Positions 41,322-50,480 of a stretch of 64,000 nt of DNA are shown piece by piece (position 1 is the first letter of the stretch; the number at the start of each line of letters is the position of its first letter). The DNA is from Pseudarthrobacter sp. NamE2 (lineage in GTDB: Bacteria > Actinomycetota > Actinomycetes > Actinomycetales > Micrococcaceae): NCBI RefSeq assembly GCF_005796205.1, contig NZ_VAHN01000001.1:372001-436000 (forward strand). The letters are read 5' to 3'. The position numbers and the translations under genes were made by a program. Below the pieces are notes generated by a model that ran no database searches, was not told the DNA's origin, and saw only the letters and a program-made list of their open reading frames with translations.

Positions 41322-42668
41322 CTGCCGGCGCCCCGCGACCCTGGCCAAAAACGCCGCGGCCAGGACGGAAGCGCCCACCACTCCGCCCAGCATGTTCAGC
41401 CCGAGGTAACCTGTCCAGCTAAGCACCAGCCCGGATATGGCGCCGCCCACGGCGCCGGCAGCGCCCATCAGCATATCGGACACGCCCTGCACCACCACGC
41501 GGGACTCCTGCCCCACGCTTTCGGCCAGGAGCGTTGACCCGGATACGGTGGCGGCGGACCAGCCCATGCCCAACAACACCAGGCCAACGGCCACAGCCGC
41601 GGTGGAGCCCTCGCCGAATCCGGCCACCAGGACCGCGGTAATCAGTAATGCGCAGCCGATCATGATGGTCTCGGTGCGTCCGGCTTTGTCCGTGAGCCAA
41701 CCCATGAGCGGCGACAGTGCGAACATGCCGGCAATGTGCAGCGAAATGGTGAACCCGATGATCACCAGCACGTCGCCGGAAGCGATGTGGCCGGCGTGGG
41801 AGGCACCCGGCCCTTCCACCAGGTGCTGGAGGTGCAGCGGCGTCATGGACATCACGCCCACCATGACAGCGTGCGCAGCGACAACTGCAGCCACCGCCAG
41901 CAACGCGCTCCGGGAGGACCGGATGGCACGCATGCCGCGTACCAGGGCACCCGGTGTCCTTCCGGCGGCCTGTGACGTCGGATGCGGGAGACCGGGCGGC
42001 GGGGTGCCCGAAAGCCGGGCCTCAGCTGACGCTGCAAGCTCGCGGGCCAGCAGCAGCGGATCCGGCCGGAGGCCGGCGAGCACCAGCAGTACTGCCACCA
42101 GCAGCCCGGCACCGGAGATCACGAACGGGCCCGCGACCGGCGGCAGTCCCAGTGCCGAACCCACCACTGTGCCCGGCTGGATCAGGTTGGGTCCGGCAAC
42201 GGCCCCGACAGTCACCGCCCACACAACTATGGAGAGGGCCCTGCCGCGGTGTTCCTGGTCGGCGAGGTCCACGGCCGCGAACCTGGCCTGCAGGCTGGCA
42301 GCGGTTCCCACACCGATTCCCGCGGCGCCCAAAACCAGGAGGACGAAGACTCCGGTGACAACGGACAGCACCATCAGTACCGTTCCGGCCAGGGCTGCGG
42401 ACAGGCCCGTGACCTGTCCGATCCGCCGGCCCCTGCGCTCCGCCACTGCGGCCAAGGGCAGCGCCGCCAGGGCCGCTCCCAGGGTCATGACCGTGGCGAC
42501 GGCGCCCGCCCAGGCACTGGAACCCGACAGCTCGACCGCGAGGATGGACCCGATGGAAACGGTGGCGCCGGTGCCGATACCACCGAAAACCTGTGCAGCC
42601 GCCAGCAGGACCACGGTGCGCCGCTGCACCCGGTGCACGCCCTCTTCCGTCATTATTTCGGGGGCCAT
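41307..42668 (-). CDS. MFS transporter
   Basis: 453 residues with 12 predicted transmembrane helices and a long central loop (about 210-245) rich in Ala/Pro. The helix 2-3 motif appears as AAVAERRGRRIGQVTG near 75. Probably a drug or metabolite:proton exporter; no substrate clue. The ATG at 42668 is preceded by TAAGCT (comp. 42675-42680) with a 6-nt gap, so its transcript is likely leaderless. Confidence 0.87.
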   Translation of the reverse strand: MAPEIMTEEGVHRVQRRTVVLLAAAQVFGGIGTGATVSIGSILAVELSGSSAWAGAVATVMTLGAALAALPLAAVAERRGRRIGQVTGLSAALAGTVLMVLSVVTGVFVLLVLGAAGIGVGTAASLQARFAAVDLADQEHRGRALSIVVWAVTVGAVAGPNLIQPGTVVGSALGLPPVAGPFVISGAGLLVAVLLVLAGLRPDPLLLARELAASAEARLSGTPPPGLPHPTSQAAGRTPGALVRGMRAIRSSRSALLAVAAVVAAHAVMVGVMSMTPLHLQHLVEGPGASHAGHIASGDVLVIIGFTISLHIAGMFALSPLMGWLTDKAGRTETIMIGCALLITAVLVAGFGEGSTAAVAVGLVLLGMGWSAATVSGSTLLAESVGQESRVVVQGVSDMLMGAAGAVGGAISGLVLSWTGYLGLNMLGGVVGASVLAAAFLARVAGRRQSAAA

Positions 42669-42711
42669 GGACAGAGCTTAGTCCCCGGAAGCGGCCTCCC
42701 ACAGGGGTCAA

Positions 42712-42760
42712 TTAAAAGCAGGAATCCCGGCCGCGGTGCAGCCGGGATTCCTGCTTTTCA
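42712..42760 (-). terminator. Strong terminator after terC
   Basis: AAAAGCAGGAATCCCGGC (42714-42731) pairs perfectly over 18 bp with GCCGGGATTCCTGCTTTT (42741-42758), loop 9 nt. The terminal A/T tracts make it a terminator on both strands; it follows the terC stop. Confidence 0.92.
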
Positions 42761-42767
42761 GGGGGAC

Positions 42768-43805
42768 CTAGCGGGTCTGGTCAACGTCGCTGCGGCTCTT
42801 GCGTGCGTCCTCTTCGAGGCGGGGATCCAGGTGTGCGGCCTGGGCCTTGGAGCTGAGCAGACTGGCGACAACGGCGACGATGATGGTGCCGACGATGACC
42901 GCGAGGGACACGAACGTGGGGATCTCGGGTGCCCACTCGATGTGCTGTCCGCCGTTGATGAACGGCAGTTCGTTGACGTGCATGGCGTGCAGCACGAGCT
43001 TGACGCCGATGAAGGCCAGGATGAAGGACAAGGCGTGCTTCAGGTAGACAAGGCGGTTCATGAGGCCGCCCAGCAGGAAGTAAAGCTGGCGCAGGCCCAT
43101 CAGGGCGAACAGGTTGGCCGTGAACACGATGAACGGGCTCTGGGTGAGTCCGAAGATCGCGGGGATGGAGTCCACGGCGAACAGGAGGTCCGTGAGGCCG
43201 ATGGTGATGAACACGATCAGCATCGGGGTGAAGACCTTCTTGCCGTTCACGGTGGTCCGGAGCTTGCCGCCGTCGAACGTCTCGGACATCGGGATGACCT
43301 TGCGGATCTTGGCGATCAGCGGGTTCTCCCGGTCTTCCTCGTCCTCGCCCTCGTCCTTGGCCTGCTTCCACGCGGTCCACAGCAGGAAGGCACCGAAGAT
43401 GTAGAACACCCAGCTGAACTGCTCGATGACGATCGCGCCGAGGAGGATGAAGATGCCGCGCAGGATCAGGGCGATGATGATGCCCACCATCAGGACTTCC
43501 TGCTGGTACTTCCGGGGCACGGAGAACCTGGCCATGATGATGATGAAGACGAACAGGTTGTCGATGCTGAGGCTGTATTCGGTGACCCAGCCCGCCACGA
43601 ACTGGCCGCCGTATTCAGGCCCGGTAAAGGCGAACATCAGGCCGGCGAAGATCAAGGCGAGGGTGACGTAGAACGCCACCCACAGGCCGGCTTCCTTCAT
43701 GGAAGGCTCGTGCGGGCGGCGGACCACCAGGAGGAGGTCGATGAGGAGGATCAGGCCGAGGACGACAAAGGAGCCGACCTCGAACCACACGGGCAATTCG
43801 AGCAC
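42768..43805 (-). CDS. terC: TerC/Alx-family membrane protein, probable manganese exporter
   Basis: 345 residues with about eight to nine transmembrane helices. The hallmark acidic motifs are seen: EYSLSIDNLFVF near residue 78 and DLLFAVDSIPAIFG near 210. TerC/Alx proteins export Mn2+ and in some bacteria give tellurite resistance. GTG 43805 has GAAAGG 7 nt upstream. The leader contains a yybP-ykoY-like motif, the Mn2+ riboswitch that normally controls this family, strongly supporting the manganese role. Confidence 0.93.
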   Translation of the reverse strand: MLELPVWFEVGSFVVLGLILLIDLLLVVRRPHEPSMKEAGLWVAFYVTLALIFAGLMFAFTGPEYGGQFVAGWVTEYSLSIDNLFVFIIIMARFSVPRKYQQEVLMVGIIIALILRGIFILLGAIVIEQFSWVFYIFGAFLLWTAWKQAKDEGEDEEDRENPLIAKIRKVIPMSETFDGGKLRTTVNGKKVFTPMLIVFITIGLTDLLFAVDSIPAIFGLTQSPFIVFTANLFALMGLRQLYFLLGGLMNRLVYLKHALSFILAFIGVKLVLHAMHVNELPFINGGQHIEWAPEIPTFVSLAVIVGTIIVAVVASLLSSKAQAAHLDPRLEEDARKSRSDVDQTR

Positions 43806-43832
43806 AGGGTAGCCTTTCGCAGGGTACAGAGA

Positions 43833-43955
43833 TGCGGTGTAAGTCTCTCCGGCCTGCCTGTGCACTTGGTGCTGACCTGGCGGCCCGCTACGCCCGGCGG
43901 GGCAACTATGCCCTGCGTGTTGACGATCGTAGCGCTCGGGATACTCCCCTACGTG
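43833..43955 (-). ncRNA. yybP-ykoY-type manganese riboswitch upstream of terC
   Basis: On the minus strand the leader carries, in order, GGGGAGTA (comp. 43942-43949), CGTCAACACG (comp. 43916-43925) and GGAGAGACTTACACC (comp. 43836-43850). These are the spaced conserved blocks I recall for the yybP-ykoY aptamer, separated by GC-rich helices. A -10 (TACAGT, comp. 43962-43967) lies just upstream and terC starts about 28 nt downstream. Mn2+ binding would be expected to turn terC on. Confidence 0.75.
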
Positions 43956-43961
43956 ACGTTA

Positions 43962-43967
43962 ACTGTA
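43962..43967 (-). promoter_or_regulatory. terC: Candidate -10 of the riboswitch-terC transcript
   Basis: TACAGT on the minus strand, placed so that transcription would begin just before the GGGGAGTA block of the riboswitch. Confidence 0.5.
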
Positions 43968-44023
43968 CCCCAGCCGGGAGAGCTGCCCTTCCCGGCCCGG
44001 GCTTTGTGTCATGGGGACGGCCC

Positions 44024-46123
44024 TCAGGCGTGGCCTGCGGCCTGCATCTGGCGCAGTTCCTTCTTCAGTTCACTGACCTCGTCCCGGATCCGGGCCGCCA
44101 CTTCGAACTGCAGCTCGGCGGCGGCGCCGTGCATCTGCTCCGTGAGCTGTTCGATCAGGCCCACCAGGTCCTCTGCGGGGGCGGCGGCGAGCCCGTCCGA
44201 GCGCACCTGGGCGCCGCCCTTGGCTCCTGACTTGCTGCGCTTGGCGCCCTTGGCCAGCCGGTTGTTGTTCAGCAGTTCCTGGGTGTCGGCGTCCTCGCGG
44301 GCCAGCTGGTCCGTGATGTCGGCGATCTTCTTCCGGAGGGGCTGCGGGTCCACGCCGTTCTCCTGGTTGTACGCCACCTGGATGGCACGGCGCCGGTTGG
44401 TCTCATCGATGGCGTTGGCCATGGAGTCGGTGATCCGGTCCGCGTACATGTGCACCTGGCCGGACACGTTTCGGGCGGCGCGGCCGATGGTCTGGATCAG
44501 GGACGTGGAGGAACGCAGGAATCCTTCCTTGTCCGCGTCGAGGATGCTGACCAGGGAGACTTCGGGGAGGTCCAGGCCTTCACGCAGGAGGTTGATGCCC
44601 ACCAGGACGTCGAAGCTGCCCAGCCTTAGCTCGCGCAGCAGTTCAACGCGCCGCAGCGTATCCACGTCCGAGTGCAGGTATTCCACCTTGACGCCATGGC
44701 TCAGCAGGTAGTCCGTGAGGTCCTCCGCCATGCGCTTGGTCAGCGTGGTGACCAAGACGCGCTCGTCCCGCTCCACCCGGGTCCGGATCTCGCCCAGGAG
44801 GTCGTCGATCTGGCCCTTGGTGGGCTTGACGATGACTTCCGGGTCCACCAGGCCGGTGGGGCGGATGATCTGCTGGACGAAGCCGTCCGCCTTGCCGAGC
44901 TCGTACTTGCCCGGAGTTGCGGACAGGTAGACGGTCTGCCCGATGCGCTCCAGGAACTCGTCCCATTTGAGCGGCCGGTTGTCCATGGCCGAGGGCAGCC
45001 GGAAGCCGTGGTCCACGAGGGTCCGCTTCCGGGACATGTCGCCCTCGTACATGGCGCCGATCTGCGGAATGGTCACGTGGGACTCATCCACCACCAGCAG
45101 GAAGTCGTCCGGGAAGTAGTCCAGGAGGCAGTGCGGCGCCGATCCCTGGCTTCGGCCGTCGATGTGGCGCGAGTAGTTCTCGATGCCGTTACAGAAGCCC
45201 ATCTGCTGCATCATCTCGAGGTCGTAGGCGGTGCGCATGCGCAGCCGCTGCGCCTCCACGAGCTTGTTCTGGCTCTCCAGCACCTGCAGCCGCCCGGCCA
45301 GTTCGTCCTCGATGGACTTGATGGCCCGGGTCATGCGTTCCGGCCCGGCAACGTAGTGGGACGCGGGGAAGACGTACATTTCGGTCTCCTCCCGGATGAC
45401 CTCGCCGGTGACCGGGTGCAGCGTGTAGATGTTCTCCACCTCGTCGCCGAAAAACTCGATGCGGAGCGCCAGTTCCTCGTACATGGGGATGATCTCCACG
45501 GTGTCGCCGCGGACGCGGAAGGTGCCGCGGTGGAAGTCCATGTCATTGCGGGCGTACTGCATGGACACGAACTTCCGCAGCAGCGCGTCCCGGTTCATCT
45601 CCTGCCCCTTGCGGAGCGTCACCATGCCTGCGATGTACTCTTCCGGGGTACCCAGGCCGTAGATGCAGGAGACCGTGGCCACCACCACCACATCACGGCG
45701 GGTCAGCAGCGCGTTGGTGGCGGAGTGCCGCAGCCGCTCCACTTCCTCATTGATGGACGAGTCCTTTTCGATGAAGGTGTCCGTCTGCGGGACGTAGGCT
45801 TCCGGCTGGTAGTAGTCGTAGTAGGAGACAAAGTATTCAACCGCGTTGTTGGGCAGGAGTTCGCGGAACTCGTTGGCCAGCTGAGCCGCGAGGGTCTTGT
45901 TCTGCACCATCACCAGAGTGGGCCGCTGGACCTGCTCGATCAGCCAGGCCGTGGTGGCGCTTTTGCCGGTACCCGTGGCACCGAGCAGCACCACGTCCTT
46001 TTCGCCGTTGTTGATGCGCTCCGTGAGCTCCGCGATGGCGGCCGGCTGGTCCCCGGCGGGCTTGTATTCGCTGACTACTTCGAAGGGGTGTACTACGCGA
46101 TTAATGTCCTGCGCAAGGCTCAT
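44024..46123 (-). CDS. uvrB: UvrB, excinuclease ABC subunit B
   Basis: 699 residues. Helicase motif [11 protein letters not shown] near residue 49, the beta-hairpin region [12 protein letters not shown] near 96, [14 protein letters not shown] near 340, motif [11 protein letters not shown] near 540, and the C-terminal UVR domain ([23 protein letters not shown] split by short linkers). It carries damage from UvrA to UvrC. ATG 46123 chosen because TACATT (comp. 46130-46135) lies 6 nt upstream, a leaderless arrangement; the frame upstream begins only at a TTG. Confidence 0.98.
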   Translation of the reverse strand: MSLAQDINRVVHPFEVVSEYKPAGDQPAAIAELTERINNGEKDVVLLGATGTGKSATTAWLIEQVQRPTLVMVQNKTLAAQLANEFRELLPNNAVEYFVSYYDYYQPEAYVPQTDTFIEKDSSINEEVERLRHSATNALLTRRDVVVVATVSCIYGLGTPEEYIAGMVTLRKGQEMNRDALLRKFVSMQYARNDMDFHRGTFRVRGDTVEIIPMYEELALRIEFFGDEVENIYTLHPVTGEVIREETEMYVFPASHYVAGPERMTRAIKSIEDELAGRLQVLESQNKLVEAQRLRMRTAYDLEMMQQMGFCNGIENYSRHIDGRSQGSAPHCLLDYFPDDFLLVVDESHVTIPQIGAMYEGDMSRKRTLVDHGFRLPSAMDNRPLKWDEFLERIGQTVYLSATPGKYELGKADGFVQQIIRPTGLVDPEVIVKPTKGQIDDLLGEIRTRVERDERVLVTTLTKRMAEDLTDYLLSHGVKVEYLHSDVDTLRRVELLRELRLGSFDVLVGINLLREGLDLPEVSLVSILDADKEGFLRSSTSLIQTIGRAARNVSGQVHMYADRITDSMANAIDETNRRRAIQVAYNQENGVDPQPLRKKIADITDQLAREDADTQELLNNNRLAKGAKRSKSGAKGGAQVRSDGLAAAPAEDLVGLIEQLTEQMHGAAAELQFEVAARIRDEVSELKKELRQMQAAGHA

Positions 46124-46195
46124 GGATCTAATGTACAACCGGGCCCGGACAGCCGCGGGCGAGTCCGTTACGGGCGAACAACGCCCCTTCCCCGC

Positions 46196-47425
46196 TCAGG
46201 AAAGGGACGACGGCGGCGCCCACCCGGTGCTGCCGGCCCACGCTTCCATGCGTTCCCCGGCAAGGCCAAACCACTCCTCCTTCGCGGCCGCGTACGCCTC
46301 GGCGGACCCGTCGCCGGCGTGCTCTGCGGCCAGCCGCCGCTTGAGCGCGAGGTAGTCCGCTGCGGCAGCGGGATCTGCCCGCAGCCAGTCCCGGAAACAC
46401 AAGGCATAGCGCCAACCGGGAGAGCCTTCGGCCCGGACATGCAGGTTGACCGCCCGGCCGGGGTCGGCGTTCGCGTGGAACCGCTTTTCCCACTGCTCCG
46501 GTTTCGGATGGGTTGGCTTTGGCATATCCGCGGTGATGCCGGGCACGGCAGGGAAGCCGGCTGCGGCCAGGACCGCGGCCAGACGATCGGCCAGGCCAAG
46601 GTCCGGGACCGCCAGCTGCAGGTCGATGACGTCCTTGGCATCGAGGCCGGGAACCGAGGTGGAGCCGACGTGCTCGAGGCGGAAGGACACAGGGTCCTGG
46701 CCGCCCCGGGCGGAGACAGCTTTGCCGATCCGGTCCATCAGCCGCCGGGCCTCCTGCGGCCATTCGGAGCGCGACGGGACCAGCACCGGCCCCCCGTTCC
46801 GCTCCGCCCGGGATCCCTGGGCGAGATTCCGGGCAAACGGGAGCAGCCGTCCCTCCCACAGGTCGTCGACCTGCTTCACCAGGTCCTCCACGCTGCCCGA
46901 ATTGTCCAGGACAACGTCGGCTGCGGCCAGCCGGTCGGCCCGCGATGCCTGGGCTGCCATCCGGGAACGGGCGGCTTCTTCGCTCATGCCGCGGTTCTCG
47001 TGCATCCGCCGGATCCGCACCTCGTCGGGCGCGTCCACCACCACCACCAGGTGGAAGTCGCTCCCCTGCCCCGTTTCCACCAGCAACGGAATGTCCTGGA
47101 CCACCACGGCGTCGTTGGCAGCGGCGTCGACGATGGCTGCGGCGCGGGCACGGACCAGCGGATGGATGATGCCGTTCAGCACGCCAAGCCGCCCGGCATT
47201 CCCGAAGACCACTTCGCCGAGGCGGGCACGGTTCAGCCGTCCGCCGTCATCCAGCATGCCGGCCCCGAACTCCTCAACCACACGGCGCAACCCGTCGGTC
47301 CCCGGCTCCACCACCTCCCGGGCCAGGGCGTCTGCGTCCACCAGCACCGCGCCGCGCTCCTGCAACCGTGCGGCCACCAGTGACTTTCCCGAGGCGATCC
47401 CGCCCGTCAACCCGATCTTGAGCAC
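46196..47425 (-). CDS. coaE: Dephospho-CoA kinase fused to a GrpB/UPF0157 domain
   Basis: 409 residues. CoaE domain about 1-200 with Walker A GLTGGIASGKS and DADALAREVV near 29, last step of coenzyme A synthesis. A GrpB-type nucleotidyltransferase-like domain follows (about 225-400) with LEHVGSTSVPGLDAKDVIDL near 265, whose Asp pair resembles the NTase fold. The same fusion exists in mycobacteria, where the extra domain is reported to aid folding. GTG start, preceded by TAGGGT (comp. 47432-47437) with a 6-nt gap. Divergent from yigZ. Confidence 0.93.
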   Translation of the reverse strand: MLKIGLTGGIASGKSLVAARLQERGAVLVDADALAREVVEPGTDGLRRVVEEFGAGMLDDGGRLNRARLGEVVFGNAGRLGVLNGIIHPLVRARAAAIVDAAANDAVVVQDIPLLVETGQGSDFHLVVVVDAPDEVRIRRMHENRGMSEEAARSRMAAQASRADRLAAADVVLDNSGSVEDLVKQVDDLWEGRLLPFARNLAQGSRAERNGGPVLVPSRSEWPQEARRLMDRIGKAVSARGGQDPVSFRLEHVGSTSVPGLDAKDVIDLQLAVPDLGLADRLAAVLAAAGFPAVPGITADMPKPTHPKPEQWEKRFHANADPGRAVNLHVRAEGSPGWRYALCFRDWLRADPAAAADYLALKRRLAAEHAGDGSAEAYAAAKEEWFGLAGERMEAWAGSTGWAPPSSLS

Positions 47426-47495
47426 GGTCCCACCCTATCCTTCCCCACCACCGCCCCGCCCTCGGCGGAGTGGGCCCACCGCTAGACTGGGCCGG

Positions 47496-48185
47496 GTGCA
47501 CAACCAGGACAGCCGGGCCACGGCGTACACCACACTGGCCCCCGGGCCGGACTTCCGCCACGAGCTGGAGATCAAGCGGTCGCGGTTTATCACCGTCCTC
47601 CGCCGGGCAGGCACAGAAGAGAACGCCCGGGACCTGGTGGCCGGACTGCGACGCGAGTTCCACGACGCCAGGCACCACTGTTCCGCCTTCATCATCGGTC
47701 CGGACCGGGAGATCCAGCGGTCAAGTGATGACGGCGAGCCCTCCGGCACCGCGGGGATTCCCATGCTGGAAGCCCTGGCCAAAAGGGAAACCGCGCCGGG
47801 GGTGACGGACCTCAGTGACGTCAGCGCCGTCGTCGTGCGCTATTTCGGCGGGGTGCTGCTCGGCGCGGGAGGCCTGGTGCGCGCCTACTCCGAGTCGGTC
47901 TCTTCCGCGCTTGCGCTTGTCCCGATGGTGCGCCGCAGCAGGCTGCGGATCTGTTCGACGGCGGTGCCGCCCGAAGCCGCCGGCAGGCTGGAGAACGACC
48001 TGCGGGCGGCAGGCTTCGCCATGGGTGGGACAACTTACGGCGGACAGCACACCGTACTGCGCCTGGCGCTGCCGGACGATGACGCCCAAATTGCTGCTGC
48101 CGCCGGCCGCATCCTGTCCCTGACCGCCGGCGCAGCGGTCCTCACCCCCGAAGGAACGGAGTGGGTTGATGTCCCGCTTCCCTGA
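47496..48185 (+). CDS. YigZ/IMPACT-family protein
   Basis: 229 residues from GTG 47496. N-terminal UPF0029 domain with EIKRSRFITVLRR near 22, DDGEPSGTAGIPMLEAL near 80 and VRYFGGVLLGAGGLVRAYS near 110, all family signatures; a small C-terminal DUF1949-like domain follows. The eukaryotic homologue IMPACT regulates GCN2; the bacterial role is unclear. TAGACT (47483-47488) is 7 nt before the GTG (leaderless). The frame is open far upstream through coaE antisense sequence, which is not coding. Overlaps the next gene by 17 nt. Confidence 0.9.
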   Translation: MHNQDSRATAYTTLAPGPDFRHELEIKRSRFITVLRRAGTEENARDLVAGLRREFHDARHHCSAFIIGPDREIQRSSDDGEPSGTAGIPMLEALAKRETAPGVTDLSDVSAVVVRYFGGVLLGAGGLVRAYSESVSSALALVPMVRRSRLRICSTAVPPEAAGRLENDLRAAGFAMGGTTYGGQHTVLRLALPDDDAQIAAAAGRILSLTAGAAVLTPEGTEWVDVPLP

Positions 48186-48678
48186 CGTGTCGCTGGCGGA
48201 TGTGGACGATGCGGTTTTGGAGGAGCTCCTCGACCTGGCCAAGCGGGATGCGTCCCCGGACGAAGTTGCTCCCCCGCTGGGCGGCCCCGGCTGGAACCTG
48301 GAACGGACCGCATGGTTCCTTGGGCATCACCGGGCCGCCACTGGCCTGGCGGGCGGGCAGGGGGAAAAGACGTGGGCGGTTCTTTGCGAGGGGAAGGTGG
48401 CGGGTTCCGTCCGCCTGAAGCTCGCGCCGCAGCCAGAGGGAGTGCCCACCGCCGAAACGGGGATCTGGCTGGGCAGGAGTTTCCGGTCCCGCGGGATCGG
48501 CACCGCCGCGCTGCGGCTGGTGCTCGCCGAAGCGCGCACCGCCGGCATCGCGCGGCTCACCGCCCGCACCCTCGCCGGCAACGGCGCCGCCCGCCGGCTG
48601 CTCGCCTCCCTGGGCGGGCACCTGACGCCTGACGCCGACGGGACCGTCCACGCCGTCGTCGACCTCCCAACTGACTAG
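48169..48678 (+). CDS. GNAT-family acetyltransferase
   Basis: 169 residues from ATG 48169, with GGAG 7 nt upstream inside yigZ. GNAT core visible: AETGIWLGRSFRSRGIGTAA near 93-115 with the acetyl-CoA loop RSRGIGTA, and LAGNGAARRLLASLGG near 138. The N-terminal 60 residues do not resemble a specific subfamily, so the substrate is unknown. Probably co-transcribed with yigZ. Confidence 0.82.
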   Translation: MSRFPDVSLADVDDAVLEELLDLAKRDASPDEVAPPLGGPGWNLERTAWFLGHHRAATGLAGGQGEKTWAVLCEGKVAGSVRLKLAPQPEGVPTAETGIWLGRSFRSRGIGTAALRLVLAEARTAGIARLTARTLAGNGAARRLLASLGGHLTPDADGTVHAVVDLPTD

Positions 48679-48692
48679 CAGCTAACGCACCG

Positions 48693-48704
48693 AAACGGCC
48701 GTTT
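48693..48704. repeat. 12-bp perfect palindrome in the GNAT/rpsA gap
   Basis: AAACGGCCGTTT followed by GGGAGCGTTTAGTGCC. It is separate from the terminator hairpin at 48735. It resembles a unit that could recur in intergenic DNA, but only one copy is seen in this window. Confidence 0.3.
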
Positions 48705-48734
48705 GGGAGCGTTTAGTGCCACTCAGTTAAACGC

Positions 48735-48766
48735 CATCGGGCCCCCGCAGGTGCGGGGGCCCGATG
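48735..48766 (-). terminator. Terminator of rpsA (possibly also of the yigZ-GNAT pair)
   Basis: A perfect 15-bp stem CATCGGGCCCCCGCA / TGCGGGGGCCCGATG with a 2-nt loop in the simple pairing (in practice a larger loop). On the minus strand it is followed by GCGTTTAACT. Confidence 0.8.
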
Positions 48767-48795
48767 TGTCAGCCCGGAAATCCGGCCGGTGGCAA

Positions 48796-50271
48796 TTAGT
48801 TGCCGGTCAGCTTCTCGCGCAGGGCGGCAAGAGCCTCGTCCGAAGCCAGGGTGCCGGCACCGGAATCGGTGGCAGCAGGCTCGGAGGAGTAGCTGGTGGC
48901 GCCGGAGTCGCCGTCACCGGACGTTGCGGCAGCAGCGTCGTCGGCAGCGTGCTGGGCAACCTGCTTCTTGTGTGCTTCCCAGCGGGTCTGGGCGTCAGCG
49001 TACTGCTGCTCCCAGGCGGCGCGCTGCGCCTCGTAGCCCTCGAGCCATTCGTTGGACTCGGGGTCGAAGCCCTCGGGGTACTTGTAGTTGCCCTCTTCGT
49101 CGTACTCTGCGGCCATGCCGTACAGAGCGGGATCGAACTCGGTGCTGTCAGCGTCCACGCCCTCGTTGGCCTGCTTGAGGGACAGCGAGATGCGGCGGCG
49201 CTCGAGGTCGATGTCGATGACCTTGACGAACAGCTCGTCGCCAACGGAGACAACCTGCTCGGCCAGTTCAACGTGGCGGACCGCCAGCTCGGAGATGTGG
49301 ACCAGGCCTTCGATGCCGTCTTCGACGCGGACGAACGCACCGAACGGAACGAGCTTGGTGACCTTGCCCGGAACAACCTGGCCGAGGGCGTGGGTGCGGG
49401 CGAAGGTCTGCCACGGGTCTTCCTGGGTGGCCTTGAGGGACAGGGAGACACGCTCGCGGTCCAGGTCCACCTCGAGGACCTCGACGGTGACTTCCTGGCC
49501 AACCTCGACAACCTCCGACGGGTGGTCGATGTGCTTCCAGGACAGCTCGGAAACGTGAACCAGGCCGTCGACGCCGCCCAGGTCCACGAAGGCACCGAAG
49601 TTGACGATGGAGGAAACAACGCCGGGACGGACCTGGCCCTTTTCCAGCTTGTTGAGGAAGGTGGAGCGGACCTCGGACTGGGTCTGCTCAAGCCATGCAC
49701 GGCGGGACAGGACCACGTTGTTGCGGTTCTTGTCGAGCTCGATGATCTTGGCTTCGATCTGCTGGCCGATGTACGGAGCCAGGTCGCGCACGCGGCGCAT
49801 CTCGACGAGGGATGCGGGCAGGAAGCCGCGCAGGCCGATGTCGAGGATAAGACCACCCTTGACAACCTCGATGACGGTACCGGTGACGACGCCGTCTTCT
49901 TCCTTGACCTTCTCGATGTCGCCCCAGGCACGCTCGTACTGAGCACGCTTCTTGGAGAGGATCAGACGGCCTTCTTTGTCTTCCTTGGTGAGCACCAGGG
50001 CTTCGACCTGATCGCCGACGGAGACAACTTCTCCGGGGTCAACGTCGTGCTTGATGGACAGCTCGCGGGAGGGGATGACACCTTCGGTCTTGTAACCGAT
50101 GTCGAGCAGGACTTCATCGCGGTCGACCTTGACGACGGTACCTTCGACGAGGTCTCCGTCGTTGAAGTACTTGATGGTGGCGTCGACAGCTGCGAGGAAG
50201 TCCTCAGCGGTACCGATGTCGTTGATGGCGACCTGCGGGGTACCGGGCTTCTCGGTGGAGGTGATGGTCAT
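48796..50271 (-). CDS. rpsA: 30S ribosomal protein S1
   Basis: 491 residues with four S1 RNA-binding domains (about 35-105, 125-190, 205-275, 290-362), each with the G-x-V-x3-v pattern (EGTVVKVDRDEV, TGTVIEVVKGGL, PGVVSSIVNFGAFVDL, PGKVTKLVPFGAFVRV). The C-terminal 110 residues are acidic and disordered-looking. S1 recruits mRNA to the ribosome. Actinobacterial S1 has four rather than six domains, as here. The ATG is preceded by GGAG at 11 nt, a weak site, at the end of a long leader. Confidence 0.97.
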   Translation of the reverse strand: MTITSTEKPGTPQVAINDIGTAEDFLAAVDATIKYFNDGDLVEGTVVKVDRDEVLLDIGYKTEGVIPSRELSIKHDVDPGEVVSVGDQVEALVLTKEDKEGRLILSKKRAQYERAWGDIEKVKEEDGVVTGTVIEVVKGGLILDIGLRGFLPASLVEMRRVRDLAPYIGQQIEAKIIELDKNRNNVVLSRRAWLEQTQSEVRSTFLNKLEKGQVRPGVVSSIVNFGAFVDLGGVDGLVHVSELSWKHIDHPSEVVEVGQEVTVEVLEVDLDRERVSLSLKATQEDPWQTFARTHALGQVVPGKVTKLVPFGAFVRVEDGIEGLVHISELAVRHVELAEQVVSVGDELFVKVIDIDLERRRISLSLKQANEGVDADSTEFDPALYGMAAEYDEEGNYKYPEGFDPESNEWLEGYEAQRAAWEQQYADAQTRWEAHKKQVAQHAADDAAAATSGDGDSGATSYSSEPAATDSGAGTLASDEALAALREKLTGN

Positions 50272-50427
50272 GTAGTAGGGGCTCCGTTGTGGATAGTTAG
50301 TCGGTCAGGCAAACCGGCGCGCCCGCGTTATGGAACGCAGGCGCGATTCGCGGTGAATCCGACGGATCCTCCGGGTCATCCTGATTTTGTGGATTTTACA
50401 GAACGTGCACGTGGTACACGCCCGTTT

Positions 50428-50457
50428 ATTCTAGTCGTACGCGCCAACAGGGGTCAA
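50428..50457 (-). promoter_or_regulatory. rpsA: Strong sigma-70-type promoter of rpsA
   Basis: On the minus strand: TTGACC (comp. 50452-50457), 18-nt spacer, TAGAAT (comp. 50428-50433). Transcription would begin near 50421, giving a leader of about 150 nt before the rpsA ATG. Confidence 0.7.
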
Positions 50458-50480
50458 AAGCACCAGCCGGCAGGTCCCTG

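Noticed and set aside
46124..46138. Longer UvrB start five codons upstream
   Set aside because: The upstream codon is TTG and lies within the -10 hexamer; ATG 46123 fits family length.
44672..47383. 903-codon open frame antisense to uvrB and coaE
   Set aside because: Crosses two certain genes and their promoter; His/Gln/Val-rich shadow.
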